This document shows, piece by piece, positions 45,662 to 53,862 of a stretch of DNA of 64,000 nt; positions within the stretch are counted from its first letter, which is position 1, and each line of letters begins with the position of its first letter. The notes beneath the pieces were generated by a model. It saw only the letters and a program-made list of their open reading frames with translations, did not search any database and was not told where the DNA came from. A program made the position numbers and the translations under genes. The DNA comes from JAZDFC01 sp043808235 (GTDB taxonomy: Bacteria; Bacteroidota; Ignavibacteria; Ignavibacteriales; Melioribacteraceae), in contig JAZDFC010000021.1 in NCBI GenBank assembly GCA_043808235.1, positions 1-64,000 on the forward strand, given 5' to 3'.

Positions 45662-47359
45662 TTATGATTTTCTAACTTCGTCGCGGATATCCAGCAGTTC
45701 CTTCATTACATTAAACATATTTCCGCTCCATTCTTTTGCGCCGAATGAATCGTGAAGCTGCTTGTAAAGCGAATATAGTTTTTTATAAACCAGATGATTT
45801 TTTTCTATCGGTTTAAATTCTCTGCCGGTGCCCGTCATTCTTTTTTGAGCTTCTTCAATCGAATCATATCCACCGTTCTTTTTACCGGCTGCAATTGCAG
45901 AAAGAAGTGCGGCTCCCAAAGCTGGTGTTTGATCGCTGCGCGAAATTTTCATCGGGCGGTTTGTAATATCGGCATATATCTGCATCATCATCGGATTCTT
46001 GCTTGCGAGTCCGCCGCAATTTACAACTTCATTGATTGATACTCCGTATTCTTCAATCCTGTCGATGATAGCAAGCGCGCCGAATGCAGTCGCTTCGATT
46101 AATGCACGGTATATTTCGTGTGGTTGTGTATGAAGTGTTTGACCGATCAACAAACCCGACAATCGAACATCGACGAGAATTGTACGGTTGCCGTTATTCC
46201 AATCGAGCGCAAGCAAGCCGCTTTCGCCGGGTTTTAATTTGGACGCGGCTTCTTCAAGATTTTTAAATTTCTCGTCCTGTGTTTTACCATAGCTTTCGGG
46301 AACAAGATTATTTACAAACCAAAGGAAGATATCTCCAACTGCCGATTGCCCGGCTTCGATCCCGTAATATCCTTCCATCACCGAACCATTAACAATTCCA
46401 CAAACTCCGGGTATATCATTCAACTTTTCTTTTGCAGGCGAAACCATAATATCACAAGTGCTGGTTCCCATAATTTTAACGAGAGTTCCGGTTTGAACTC
46501 CGGCGCCTACAGCTCCCATGTGTGCATCGAAAGCGCCAACGCATACCGCTACGTTTTTTGGAAGACTAAGTTTATCTGCCCATTCTTTTGACAGATATCC
46601 CGCAAGATTTTCCGATGAATATGCTTTATTATACAAACAGGAGCGCAGAGCTCCCAATCCGGGAGAAAGCGTTTCTAAAAATTCTTCGTCGGGCAATCCG
46701 CTCCACTGTGAATTGAACATTGCTTTATGTCCGGCAGCGCAAACACTTCGTTTAATATTTTTCGGATTGAGATCGCCAACCAAATGAGCGGTAATCCAAT
46801 CGCAAATTTCAATCCAGCTGTAGGCTGCATCAAAAACCTCCGGCGCCGTTTTTTTGCAATGAAGTAATTTACTCCACCACCATTCGGAAGAATAAACTCC
46901 ACCGATCTTCGCCAGATACTGCGGACGAATCTTCGCTGCGGTTTCGGTTATCAGTGCAGCTTCGGCATAACTTGTGTGATCTTTCCATAACCAAACATAC
47001 GCGGCGGGATTATCTTTAAATTTTTCATTGTAGCATAATGCTTGTCCGGTTTCGTCCACCGGCATTGGACTGCTGCCGGTAGTATCAACTCCGATTCCAA
47101 TTATATCTTCTCTTTTAAAATCTTTAACGATACTTGCTGCTTTTTTACATGCTTCCTTAATTGTGACTTCAATTCCGGTTATATAATCGGCAGGATTTTG
47201 CCTTGCAAGATTCGGATCCGCTGAATCGATGACAACACCGTCTTTCCCCGATGGATACGGAAATACATGCGAAGCAAGTTCGTTTCCATTTTCAACATCA
47301 ACAATTAATGAACGGCAAGAGTTTGTTCCGAAATCGAGTCCTACAACATATTTACTCAC
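45662..47359 (-). CDS. araB: Ribulokinase
   Basis: 565 residues, starting at a GTG codon (47359) with GGAG nine bases upstream. It is an FGGY carbohydrate kinase: the ATPase domain begins VGLDFGTNSCRSLIVDV, and typical ribulokinase features are VGVDTTGSSPMPVD, WLWKDHTSYAEA, GGVYSSEWWWSK and GAFDAHMGAVGAG. It phosphorylates L-ribulose to L-ribulose-5-phosphate. AraD and a fucose/arabinose isomerase family protein lie 26 kb away at the other end of the locus, so the arabinose route is split. It is followed by xylR with a 20-bp gap. Confidence 0.95.
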   Translation of the reverse strand: MSKYVVGLDFGTNSCRSLIVDVENGNELASHVFPYPSGKDGVVIDSADPNLARQNPADYITGIEVTIKEACKKAASIVKDFKREDIIGIGVDTTGSSPMPVDETGQALCYNEKFKDNPAAYVWLWKDHTSYAEAALITETAAKIRPQYLAKIGGVYSSEWWWSKLLHCKKTAPEVFDAAYSWIEICDWITAHLVGDLNPKNIKRSVCAAGHKAMFNSQWSGLPDEEFLETLSPGLGALRSCLYNKAYSSENLAGYLSKEWADKLSLPKNVAVCVGAFDAHMGAVGAGVQTGTLVKIMGTSTCDIMVSPAKEKLNDIPGVCGIVNGSVMEGYYGIEAGQSAVGDIFLWFVNNLVPESYGKTQDEKFKNLEEAASKLKPGESGLLALDWNNGNRTILVDVRLSGLLIGQTLHTQPHEIYRALIEATAFGALAIIDRIEEYGVSINEVVNCGGLASKNPMMMQIYADITNRPMKISRSDQTPALGAALLSAIAAGKKNGGYDSIEEAQKRMTGTGREFKPIEKNHLVYKKLYSLYKQLHDSFGAKEWSGNMFNVMKELLDIRDEVRKS

Positions 47360-47477
47360 TTAAATTTCTCCGATAAAATTTTTAATTTGTGAAAGGATTC
47401 CAATACAAAACAAGTAAACGAAATTTCCATTTGGTTATAACCACTATAACCGTATGCTTAATCTCCCCACCATTTAA

Positions 47478-47581
47478 AATCGTTAAAACGGTTGCAAGAT
47501 ATTATTATTATTATTTAACAACCCACGACTTAAGTCGTGGGTTGTTAGAAAGCTCAAAAAATTAAACCATTTTAATGGTTT
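47478..47581. repeat. REP-like cluster of three hairpins, including a perfect 32-bp palindrome
   Basis: Three inverted repeats stand in a row in the gap between the symporter and araB. At 47478-47493 is an AATCGTT/AACGGTT stem. At 47516-47547 is a perfect palindrome whose half is TAACAACCCACGACTT. At 47564-47581 is AAACCATT/AATGGTTT. Sequences containing CCCACGACTTAAGTCGTGGG resemble the REP elements mobilised by RAYT (IS200-like) transposases in Bacteroidota (recollection, not searched). No transposase gene is adjacent. Confidence 0.65.
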
Positions 47582-47595
47582 CAAAAAAGAAATCA

Positions 47596-49350
47596 CTATC
47601 CAACAAAGTACAGATAAGCAGCAATAATTAGAACAACTACCAACACAGAAACCGCAACATCACCGAATGTCCAGCTTGCGCGTGTTTCTCTCTTGTGTTC
47701 ATCTGTAATAGTCCCGTATGTAAGTCCGCTTATCCTTTCATACGAAGGCGCTTCTGTTGCATAGCTTACGATAAACATTATTGCGATACAGATAATAAAA
47801 ATGATGATACTATAATATTGGAAGAAAAGATTATTTAAAATCCACAAAAACGATCCATCGGAATATTTAAATCCATCAATCAACTTTACAGGTGTATCAA
47901 CTGCCAGGCGGAATAGCCCTAATAGGAAACCGACAATTAATGCTGAGAGAGCTCCTTTTGAATTCAAACGTTTGTTGAAAACTCCAAAGAAAAACACAAC
48001 CGCAATAGGCGGCGCCAAATAGGCTTGAATTCCCTGGAGATAATCATACAATCCTTTTCCACCTTGAATAACCGGGATCCATAATAGCCCGATAACAACC
48101 ATAACACCTGTTGCAACTCTTCCAATCCATACTAATTTATGTTGTGATACATTAGGACGAAGACGTGAATAAAAATCGATAGTGAACAAAGTAGCGCTTG
48201 CATTGAATACTCCGGCAAGCGAACTCATTAGTGCAGCAAGGAGTCCGGCGACAACAAGTCCCCTTATTCCAATCGGTAAAATGTTTGCAACCATCAACGG
48301 GAAAGCCTGTTGTGCATTATCGCGGATGATCTGCCCATCGGGACCGATAAGTTTATTTTGAAGTTCGGGTACAGTACCGCTCACTGCCAAAGCGTAGCAA
48401 ATAATTCCCGGGATGATAAAGATAAATACCGGCAACAATTTAAATAGTGCCGCTGCGATTGTTCCCCTTCTTGCTTCCTTTTCATTCGGAGCCGATAATG
48501 TTCTTTGAACAATGTACTGGTCTGTACACCAGTACCACAATCCGATAATTGGTGCACAGAATAACATTCCTATCCATGGATAGTTATCGTTAAAATACCA
48601 CGCCATTTTACCTGCTTCTTTAATTGGAGCCCAGGTTCCTTCAACTCCGGCGGGCACAAGCGGTTTCCAGAGATTGAAAGCTTCGGAACCAACTATCGTG
48701 CGGAGATTATCCCATCCGCCGAGCGCTTCCAATCCGAAGAAAGTGACAAGTGCAGAACCGATGATTAATATAACTGTTTGAAGCGCCTCGGTATAGGCAA
48801 CAGCGCCCATTCCGCCGAGTATTGTATAAAGACCGGTAACAACAATTACTAAAATCGATCCGATCCAAAAACTATCCATTCCCATAAAATTGATTTCAGG
48901 TAGAAGCACTGAAAAAACCACTCCACCAGCAAAAATTCCAACTGCTATTTTTGTTAATACATATGCAACAAGCGAGATAGCAGAGAGAACAGTTCTTGAA
49001 GTGGGTGAAAATCTTTTTTCCAAAAATTCAGGCATCGTAAAAACTTTGGAACGCATATAAAAAGGTACCATCACCCAACCAAGTATAAGCAGGCACCATG
49101 CGTGCAGCTCGTAATGAGCCATTGCAACACCATCAGTAGCTCCCGATCCTGCCAGACCCACTATGTGTTCGGAGCCGATATTGGATGCAAAGATTGATGC
49201 GCCGACGATGAACCATCCGAGATTTCGTCCTGCAAGGAAGTAGCTGTCGGTTGTATCTTTTTGTCTTTTAATTACCCACCAGGCTAAGCCCAGTATTATA
49301 GCAAAGTAACCGGCTATCACCAGCCAGTCTATTAGAGTTAAAACTTCCAT
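47596..49350 (-). CDS. Sodium/solute symporter (SSS/SGLT family), probable sugar transporter
   Basis: 584 residues, an inner-membrane protein with about 14 hydrophobic helices. SGLT-type features include GRNLGWFIVGASIFASNIGS, GSEHIVGLAG, FYMRSKVFTMPEFLEKRFSP and WYWCTDQYIVQRTLSA. Family members import sugars with Na+. It heads the araB-xylR minus-strand group, with AAGGAG before its ATG and a long divergent control region upstream. It is the only sugar importer visible in the window, so arabinose, xylose or a short oligosaccharide is its likely substrate, but the specificity cannot be read from the sequence. Confidence 0.9.
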   Translation of the reverse strand: MEVLTLIDWLVIAGYFAIILGLAWWVIKRQKDTTDSYFLAGRNLGWFIVGASIFASNIGSEHIVGLAGSGATDGVAMAHYELHAWCLLILGWVMVPFYMRSKVFTMPEFLEKRFSPTSRTVLSAISLVAYVLTKIAVGIFAGGVVFSVLLPEINFMGMDSFWIGSILVIVVTGLYTILGGMGAVAYTEALQTVILIIGSALVTFFGLEALGGWDNLRTIVGSEAFNLWKPLVPAGVEGTWAPIKEAGKMAWYFNDNYPWIGMLFCAPIIGLWYWCTDQYIVQRTLSAPNEKEARRGTIAAALFKLLPVFIFIIPGIICYALAVSGTVPELQNKLIGPDGQIIRDNAQQAFPLMVANILPIGIRGLVVAGLLAALMSSLAGVFNASATLFTIDFYSRLRPNVSQHKLVWIGRVATGVMVVIGLLWIPVIQGGKGLYDYLQGIQAYLAPPIAVVFFFGVFNKRLNSKGALSALIVGFLLGLFRLAVDTPVKLIDGFKYSDGSFLWILNNLFFQYYSIIIFIICIAIMFIVSYATEAPSYERISGLTYGTITDEHKRETRASWTFGDVAVSVLVVVLIIAAYLYFVG

Positions 49351-49871
49351 ACGAATGATCTCCTTAATATTTATTTATATTATTTCTGTAGATGAATTCA
49401 TATATCATATATCGTATAATGTCTATTAATTTGAGTACAATGTAATGGTTTAACTTTTACTTCCAAATGTGTTAACAGACAAAACAAAGGGTAAAGCAAA
49501 TCTTTATGAAAACCACGTACATTTGCATGGGAAGAAAACATAAGTGATAAGTTGAAGAAATAAAAATTCATGGATAACACAATAGTACCGGGATTGTTAT
49601 TTTTCTGCAATATTTTTCCGCCGGTTAAATTTTCAAAAATTACTTAATAATGACATTCTTTTATCGCAATCGATTGCAATGCTAAAAACTGCCGGTAAAA
49701 ATACTTTTTAAATCTGAAAAATGTAACACATTTTTTAAAATAAAAACGGTTCAATTATATTTGAACTTACGAGAATTTTTCTTGTGTACAAACGCTTAGT
49801 TAGGATTATCTAAGATTTATATGAACATTTGGGAACAAGAAATAAAAATACACATTTGAAAAGGAAGATAA
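49351..49871. promoter_or_regulatory. 521-bp divergent control region between symporter and mannonate genes
   Basis: This is the longest gene-free stretch in the window. It must hold promoters for both directions. It contains the LacI-like palindrome at 49666-49677, a hairpin-forming AAAAATGT/ACATTTTT at 49717-49735, and AATGGTTTAAC at 49444-49454, whose reverse complement also occurs upstream of the GH2 gene (24551-24561). A 70-codon minus-strand frame (49398-49610) has no family features or ribosome site and is not called. Confidence 0.6.
49666..49677. promoter_or_regulatory. LacI/GalR-type operator candidate GCAATCGATTGC
   Basis: The perfect 12-bp palindrome fits the GCAANCGNTTGC pattern bound by LacI/GalR-family regulators (PurR-like and many sugar regulators). 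It lies about 195 bp before the SDR gene and about 315 bp before the symporter gene. No LacI-family gene is in the window, so the regulator would be encoded elsewhere. Confidence 0.5.
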
Positions 49872-50696
49872 ATGGAATACTTAAATCAACTTTTTAATAT
49901 AGAAAACAAAGTGGCTGTTTTAACCGGCGGCGGCGGTATCCTTGCGGGTGAAATGGCAAAGGGATTTCTAAAAGCGCATGCTAAAGTTGTTCTTCTTGAT
50001 ATCAATGAAGAAAATCTTAAAAATAAGATTGAACAGTTTGCCGAAATTGGCGGCGAGGTTATCGGTTTAAAATGCGATGTGCTCGATGAAGCCAGCATTA
50101 AAATTGTTCACGGTGAAATTATCAAAAAGTTCGGGCGCATCGATGTTCTTATTAATGCCGCGGGTGGAAACATGCCCGGCGCAACCATCGGACTCGATCA
50201 AACTGTATTTGATCTTAAAATTGATCAGTTGAAAAAAGTTACGGATCTTAATTTAAACGGAACAGTACTGCCTACATTAATCTTCGGCAAAACGATGGCT
50301 GAACAAAAAAGCGGATCGATAATCAACATTTCATCGATGGCTTCATATCGAGTAATTACGCGGGTTGTAGGGTACTCGGCCGCAAAAGCCGCAATTGATA
50401 ATTTTACGAAATGGATGGCAGTCGAGTTGGCGCAAAAGTTTGGAAACGGCATTCGTGTGAATGCAATTGCACCGGGATTTCTTTTAACTGAACAGAATAG
50501 AACTTTATTAACAAACGAAGACGGCTCGCTCACCGAACGCGGCAAAAAAATTATCGATGTAACTCCATTTAAAAGATTTGGCGAACCCGATGAACTTATC
50601 GGTACCATTATCTGGCTTGCAAGCGATGCATCAAAATTTGTTACCGGGGCAATAATCCCGATTGACGGAGGATTCAATGTGTTTAGCGGAATCTGA
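49872..50696 (+). CDS. SDR oxidoreductase, probable D-mannonate (fructuronate) oxidoreductase
   Basis: 274 residues, cytoplasmic. It is a classical short-chain dehydrogenase: the nucleotide loop TGGGGILAGEM, the NAAGGNMPG turn, a catalytic Ser in INISSMAS and the YxxxK pair in GYSAAKAAI. The C-terminus (FVTGAIIPIDGGFNVFSG) is typical of this family. Directly downstream are uxuA and kdgK, so it most likely reduces D-fructuronate to D-mannonate with NAD(P)H. This is the SDR alternative to the long-chain UxuB of enterobacteria. AAGGAAG precedes the ATG. The assignment rests on operon context plus family type. Confidence 0.85.
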   Translation: MEYLNQLFNIENKVAVLTGGGGILAGEMAKGFLKAHAKVVLLDINEENLKNKIEQFAEIGGEVIGLKCDVLDEASIKIVHGEIIKKFGRIDVLINAAGGNMPGATIGLDQTVFDLKIDQLKKVTDLNLNGTVLPTLIFGKTMAEQKSGSIINISSMASYRVITRVVGYSAAKAAIDNFTKWMAVELAQKFGNGIRVNAIAPGFLLTEQNRTLLTNEDGSLTERGKKIIDVTPFKRFGEPDELIGTIIWLASDASKFVTGAIIPIDGGFNVFSGI

Positions 50697-50835
50697 GAAA
50701 ATCCCAAATAACAAATAGCAAATTCCATCGTTCTCTTTTTTATCTTGAAATTTGTGTCTCGGAATTTGGTAATTATTTGTGATTTGTCATTTGTATTTTG
50801 AAATTTGCAAACTGAAAAAATATTTTAGCACAATA
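50697..50835. repeat. AAATTTG/CAAAT-rich intergenic repeat
   Basis: The gap between the SDR and uxuA genes is built from variants of CAAATAACAAAT on one side and GAAATTTG, ATTTGTGATTTGTCATTTG on the other, roughly inverted relative to each other. Similar ATTTGxxATTTG tracts occur as dispersed intergenic repeats in other bacterial genomes (recollection). No promoter can be singled out. Confidence 0.4.
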
Positions 50836-52038
50836 ATGACACATAAAAACAGATTAGAACAAACATGGCGGTGGTTCGGACCGAACGATCCGATCACGCT
50901 CAAAGAGATAAAACAAACCGGCGCGACCGGTATTGTAACAGCACTGCATCAAATTCCTGTTGGAGAAATTTGGTCGGTTGAAGAAATTCTTAAACGCAAA
51001 CAATTGATTGAATCTGAAGGTTTAACATGGTCCGTCGTCGAAAGCGTTCCGGTTCATGAGAATATCAAAAAGAGAAAAGACAATTATCTTCAATTAATAG
51101 AGAACTACAAACAGACTATTCGCAACTTGGGACAATGCATGATTGATACTGTGTGTTATAATTTTATGCCCATACTCGATTGGTCGCGCACGGATTTGCG
51201 AGTTGAATTTTACGATGGTGCAATTACAACAAAATTTGAATCCACGGCTTTTGCTGCTTTTGACTTATTTATATTAAAAAGAGAAAATGCGGAACGCGAT
51301 TACAGCGATGATAAAATCAAATCCGCACAAGAATATTTTGATTCGATGACCGATGAACAAATCAAAAAATTAACCGACACAATTTTACTCGGTTTACCCG
51401 GTTCGCTCGAAGCGATGACGCTGGACAAATTCAAAAAAGCATTGAGTGAATACAATTCAATCGGGGATAAAGAACTTCGTGAAAATTTACTTTCATTCAT
51501 CAAAGCAATTATTCCTACTGCCGAAGAAGCAAATATCCGAATGGCAATTCACCCGGATGATCCGCCGTGGTCGCTGCTTGGACTTCCGCGTATTGTCGGA
51601 AACAAAAATGACATCGAACAAATATTGAATGTTGTTGATTCTCCTTCAAACGGGATTACACTTTGCACAGGTTCGTTCGGCGCCGGTACCAAAAATGATC
51701 TTGTTGATATGGCAAAAAGTTTTGCGCACCGGATTAATTTTGTTCACCTCCGGAATCTAACGCGAAATGAAGACGGAGATTTTATGGAAGCATATCATCT
51801 TGAAGGTGAAATCGATTTGTACGAAGTGATGAAGACATTACTTCTCGAAAAACAGCGACGCCTCAACGAAGGGAGAAAAGATACTCGATTGCCGATGCGT
51901 CCCGATCACGGACATCTTTCAATTCCCGAATTCGGAAAAGAAGAAATATATCCCGGCTATTCTTTATTTGGTAGAATGCGCGGACTCTCGGAATTACGCG
52001 GTCTTGAATTAGGAATTATTCGCTCATTGGAAAAATAA
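50836..52038 (+). CDS. uxuA: Mannonate dehydratase
   Basis: 400 residues from the ATG at 50836 (MTHKNRLEQTWRWFGPNDP). The frame extends to 50779, but those residues are encoded by the repeat-like spacer. UxuA features are TWRWFGPNDPITL, GATGIVTALHQIPVGE, CYNFMPILDWSRTDL, MAIHPDDPPWSLLGLPRIVG and LPMRPDHGH near the C-terminus; the His and Asp in the last two segments are metal ligands. It dehydrates D-mannonate to 2-keto-3-deoxygluconate (KDG). The kdgK gene starts 12 bp after its stop. Confidence 0.95.
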   Translation: MTHKNRLEQTWRWFGPNDPITLKEIKQTGATGIVTALHQIPVGEIWSVEEILKRKQLIESEGLTWSVVESVPVHENIKKRKDNYLQLIENYKQTIRNLGQCMIDTVCYNFMPILDWSRTDLRVEFYDGAITTKFESTAFAAFDLFILKRENAERDYSDDKIKSAQEYFDSMTDEQIKKLTDTILLGLPGSLEAMTLDKFKKALSEYNSIGDKELRENLLSFIKAIIPTAEEANIRMAIHPDDPPWSLLGLPRIVGNKNDIEQILNVVDSPSNGITLCTGSFGAGTKNDLVDMAKSFAHRINFVHLRNLTRNEDGDFMEAYHLEGEIDLYEVMKTLLLEKQRRLNEGRKDTRLPMRPDHGHLSIPEFGKEEIYPGYSLFGRMRGLSELRGLELGIIRSLEK

Positions 52039-52050
52039 ATCGGAGACAAA

Positions 52051-53082
52051 ATGAAAGTTGTAACATTCGGTGAAATAATGTTGAGATTGGCGGCGCCCGA
52101 TCATTTGAGATTTTCGCAGGCAACAAGTTTCGATGCATCATTCGGTGGCGGCGAAGCAAACGTTGCGGTATCGCTAGCAAACTACGGAATAACGGTAGAG
52201 TTTGTAAGCCGCATTCCTAAAAACGATATCGGCGAAGCATGCTTAATGGATTTAAGAAAATATGGGGTCGGAACAAAACACATATTACGCGGCGGCGAAA
52301 GACTTGGAATTTATTTTTTAGAAAAAGGATCGGTGAGCCGCGCAAGCAAAGTTGTTTACGACCGTGCATATTCCTCCGTCTCTCAAATTGAAGTTGGAAT
52401 GATTGATTGGGATAAAGTTTTCGAAGACGCAACATGGTTTCATTGGACAGGAATTACTCCGGCGATTTCACAGGGAGCGGCGGATGTTTGTCTCGAAGCA
52501 ATTAAGAAAGCAAAAGAAAAGGGAATCACAGTTTCGTGCGATTTGAATTACAGAAAAAATTTATGGAAGTACGGCAAATCCGTTAAAGAAATTATGCCCG
52601 CGTTGGTTGAAGGTTGCGACATCGTACTTGGCAACGAAGAAGATGCGGAGATGGCGCTCGGAATAAAACCGGAAGGAGTTGATGTATCGAAAGGACACGT
52701 TACTGCCGATGCATATCTTTCCGTTTCAAAAAAGATAATGGAAAAATTCCCTCGTGTAAAAAAAGTAATTACAACTTTACGCGGTTCAATCAGCGCCGAT
52801 CATAATACATGGTCGGGAGTTTTGTACAACGGTAAAGATTTGTTTGTAGCTCCGACATATAACATCACCCACATAGTTGACCGCGTTGGCGGCGGCGATT
52901 CGTTTATGGGCGGATTGATTTATGGATTACTAACTTATAAAAACGATGACGGCAAATCGCTGAATTTTGCAGTAGCCGCTTCTTGTTTGAAACATACAAT
53001 CGTCGGCGATTTTAATTTGGTTACAGTTGCCGAAGTTGAAAAGCTGATGGCAGGCGACGCATCGGGGAGAGTATCGAGATAG
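52051..53082 (+). CDS. kdgK: 2-keto-3-deoxygluconate kinase (PfkB family)
   Basis: 343 residues, a PfkB/ribokinase-type kinase. The N-terminus VVTFGEIMLRLAAPDHLRFS with the FGGGEANVAVSLA loop is typical of KdgK. The catalytic base motif near the C-terminus is VDRVGGGDSFMGGLIYG. It phosphorylates KDG to KDPG, completing the glucuronate branch apart from the aldolase and the uronate isomerase, which are not in this window. GGAG lies six bases before the ATG, and the 12-bp gap to uxuA indicates an operon. Confidence 0.92.
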   Translation: MKVVTFGEIMLRLAAPDHLRFSQATSFDASFGGGEANVAVSLANYGITVEFVSRIPKNDIGEACLMDLRKYGVGTKHILRGGERLGIYFLEKGSVSRASKVVYDRAYSSVSQIEVGMIDWDKVFEDATWFHWTGITPAISQGAADVCLEAIKKAKEKGITVSCDLNYRKNLWKYGKSVKEIMPALVEGCDIVLGNEEDAEMALGIKPEGVDVSKGHVTADAYLSVSKKIMEKFPRVKKVITTLRGSISADHNTWSGVLYNGKDLFVAPTYNITHIVDRVGGGDSFMGGLIYGLLTYKNDDGKSLNFAVAASCLKHTIVGDFNLVTVAEVEKLMAGDASGRVSR

Positions 53083-53145
53083 TAAAAATTAACTTATAAA
53101 TTCCTGTGCTTCTCGGCAGCTATTAGTATTGAACACATTATTTCG

Positions 53146-53436
53146 TTATTGAAAAACCGTATTAAAGACTGCTTCGGGATAATTAGCGGCAACATTTAAT
53201 AAGATTTTTGCCGGTCCATCCGGTTTACGGCGACCTTGTTCCCAATTTTGTAGTGTTGAAACGCTTATCCCGAGTAATTTAGCAAATTTGTTTTGAGATA
53301 ATCCCAGGTGTTCCCTTATTATCTTTGGATCGGGATTGTCAAATTTAAATTCACGACTAGGTTTCTTTTTACCTCTTATTATTTTGCCACCTTCTTTTAT
53401 ACTTTTTTGCAACTCATAAAATAGTTCGTCTTTCAT
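53146..53436 (-). CDS. NadS-type HTH antitoxin/regulator
   Basis: 96 residues. The N-terminus (ELQKSIKEGGKIIRGKKKPS) followed by an Xre-like helix-turn-helix (LGLSQNKFAKLLGISVSTLQ, then NWEQGRRKPDGPAKILL) matches the NadS/HigA group. Such proteins neutralise the partner toxin and repress the shared promoter. The ATG overlaps the toxin stop by four bases (ATGA). The toxin-first order is that of higBA-like systems. Confidence 0.87.
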   Translation of the reverse strand: MKDELFYELQKSIKEGGKIIRGKKKPSREFKFDNPDPKIIREHLGLSQNKFAKLLGISVSTLQNWEQGRRKPDGPAKILLNVAANYPEAVFNTVFQ

Positions 53437-53750
53437 CTAAACTCCTTTTCAATAAGAGATTTTAATATTTTCAATTGTTCGACTGACAAATTAGACTGCT
53501 CTGTTTTTGAATAAATCAAAAGCATCAGAATAGTCTCTTTTTTCTGCATCCAGAAATATATTATTCTAACGCCGCCACTCTTACCTTTACCAGGAAGTGT
53601 CCATCGAATTTTTCTCAATCCTCCACTGCCTTTGATTAGCTTTCCTTTTACTGGATTATGAATCAGTTCGTTTTGCAATATTCTATAATCATCATCGAGG
53701 AGAAGAGATTTTAATCTTTTTGTAAATATAGATGTCTCTATAATTCTCAT
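53433..53750 (-). CDS. RelE/HigB-family toxin
   Basis: 105 residues. The pattern of an N-terminal helix (FTKRLKSLLLDDDYRILQNE), a basic mid-region (GSGGLRKIRWTLPGKGKSGG) and a hydrophobic strand (VRIIYFWMQKKETILMLLIY) is that of the RelE/ParE superfamily; HigB-like members cleave mRNA at the ribosome. It is followed by the NadS-type gene in an overlapping arrangement. The pair separates the uronate operon from the minus-strand block with the sensor kinase and xylanase. Its intact length suggests that it is functional. Confidence 0.87.
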   Translation of the reverse strand: MRIIETSIFTKRLKSLLLDDDYRILQNELIHNPVKGKLIKGSGGLRKIRWTLPGKGKSGGVRIIYFWMQKKETILMLLIYSKTEQSNLSVEQLKILKSLIEKEFR

Positions 53751-53813
53751 AGACTAATATACGTCATTGAACGACACACTTCAAGTTCATCCAACGCAAA
53801 AAAACCACACATC

Positions 53814-53837
53814 TTTGCCGGTTTTTCCGAAGGCAAA
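53814..53837 (-). terminator. Hairpin downstream of the MBL-T9SS gene
   Basis: TTTGCC and GGCAAA form a 6-bp stem across a 12-base loop; on the minus strand a seven-T run follows about eight bases later. It begins 26 bp after the MBL-T9SS stop and precedes the toxin gene. Confidence 0.4.
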
Positions 53838-53862
53838 ACATGTTGTTTCCCCCAAAAGCAGA

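Noticed and set aside
17088..49350. SusC/SusD-type outer-membrane import pair within the enzyme cluster
   Set aside because: Every gene in the stretch was assigned and none has TonB plug/barrel or SusD features.
49398..49610. 70-codon minus-strand frame in the divergent control region
   Set aside because: No ribosome site, no family pattern, odd composition, and it overlaps the likely symporter promoter.
50225..50728. 167-codon frame opposite the SDR gene
   Set aside because: Shadow of a clear SDR with all motifs on the plus strand.
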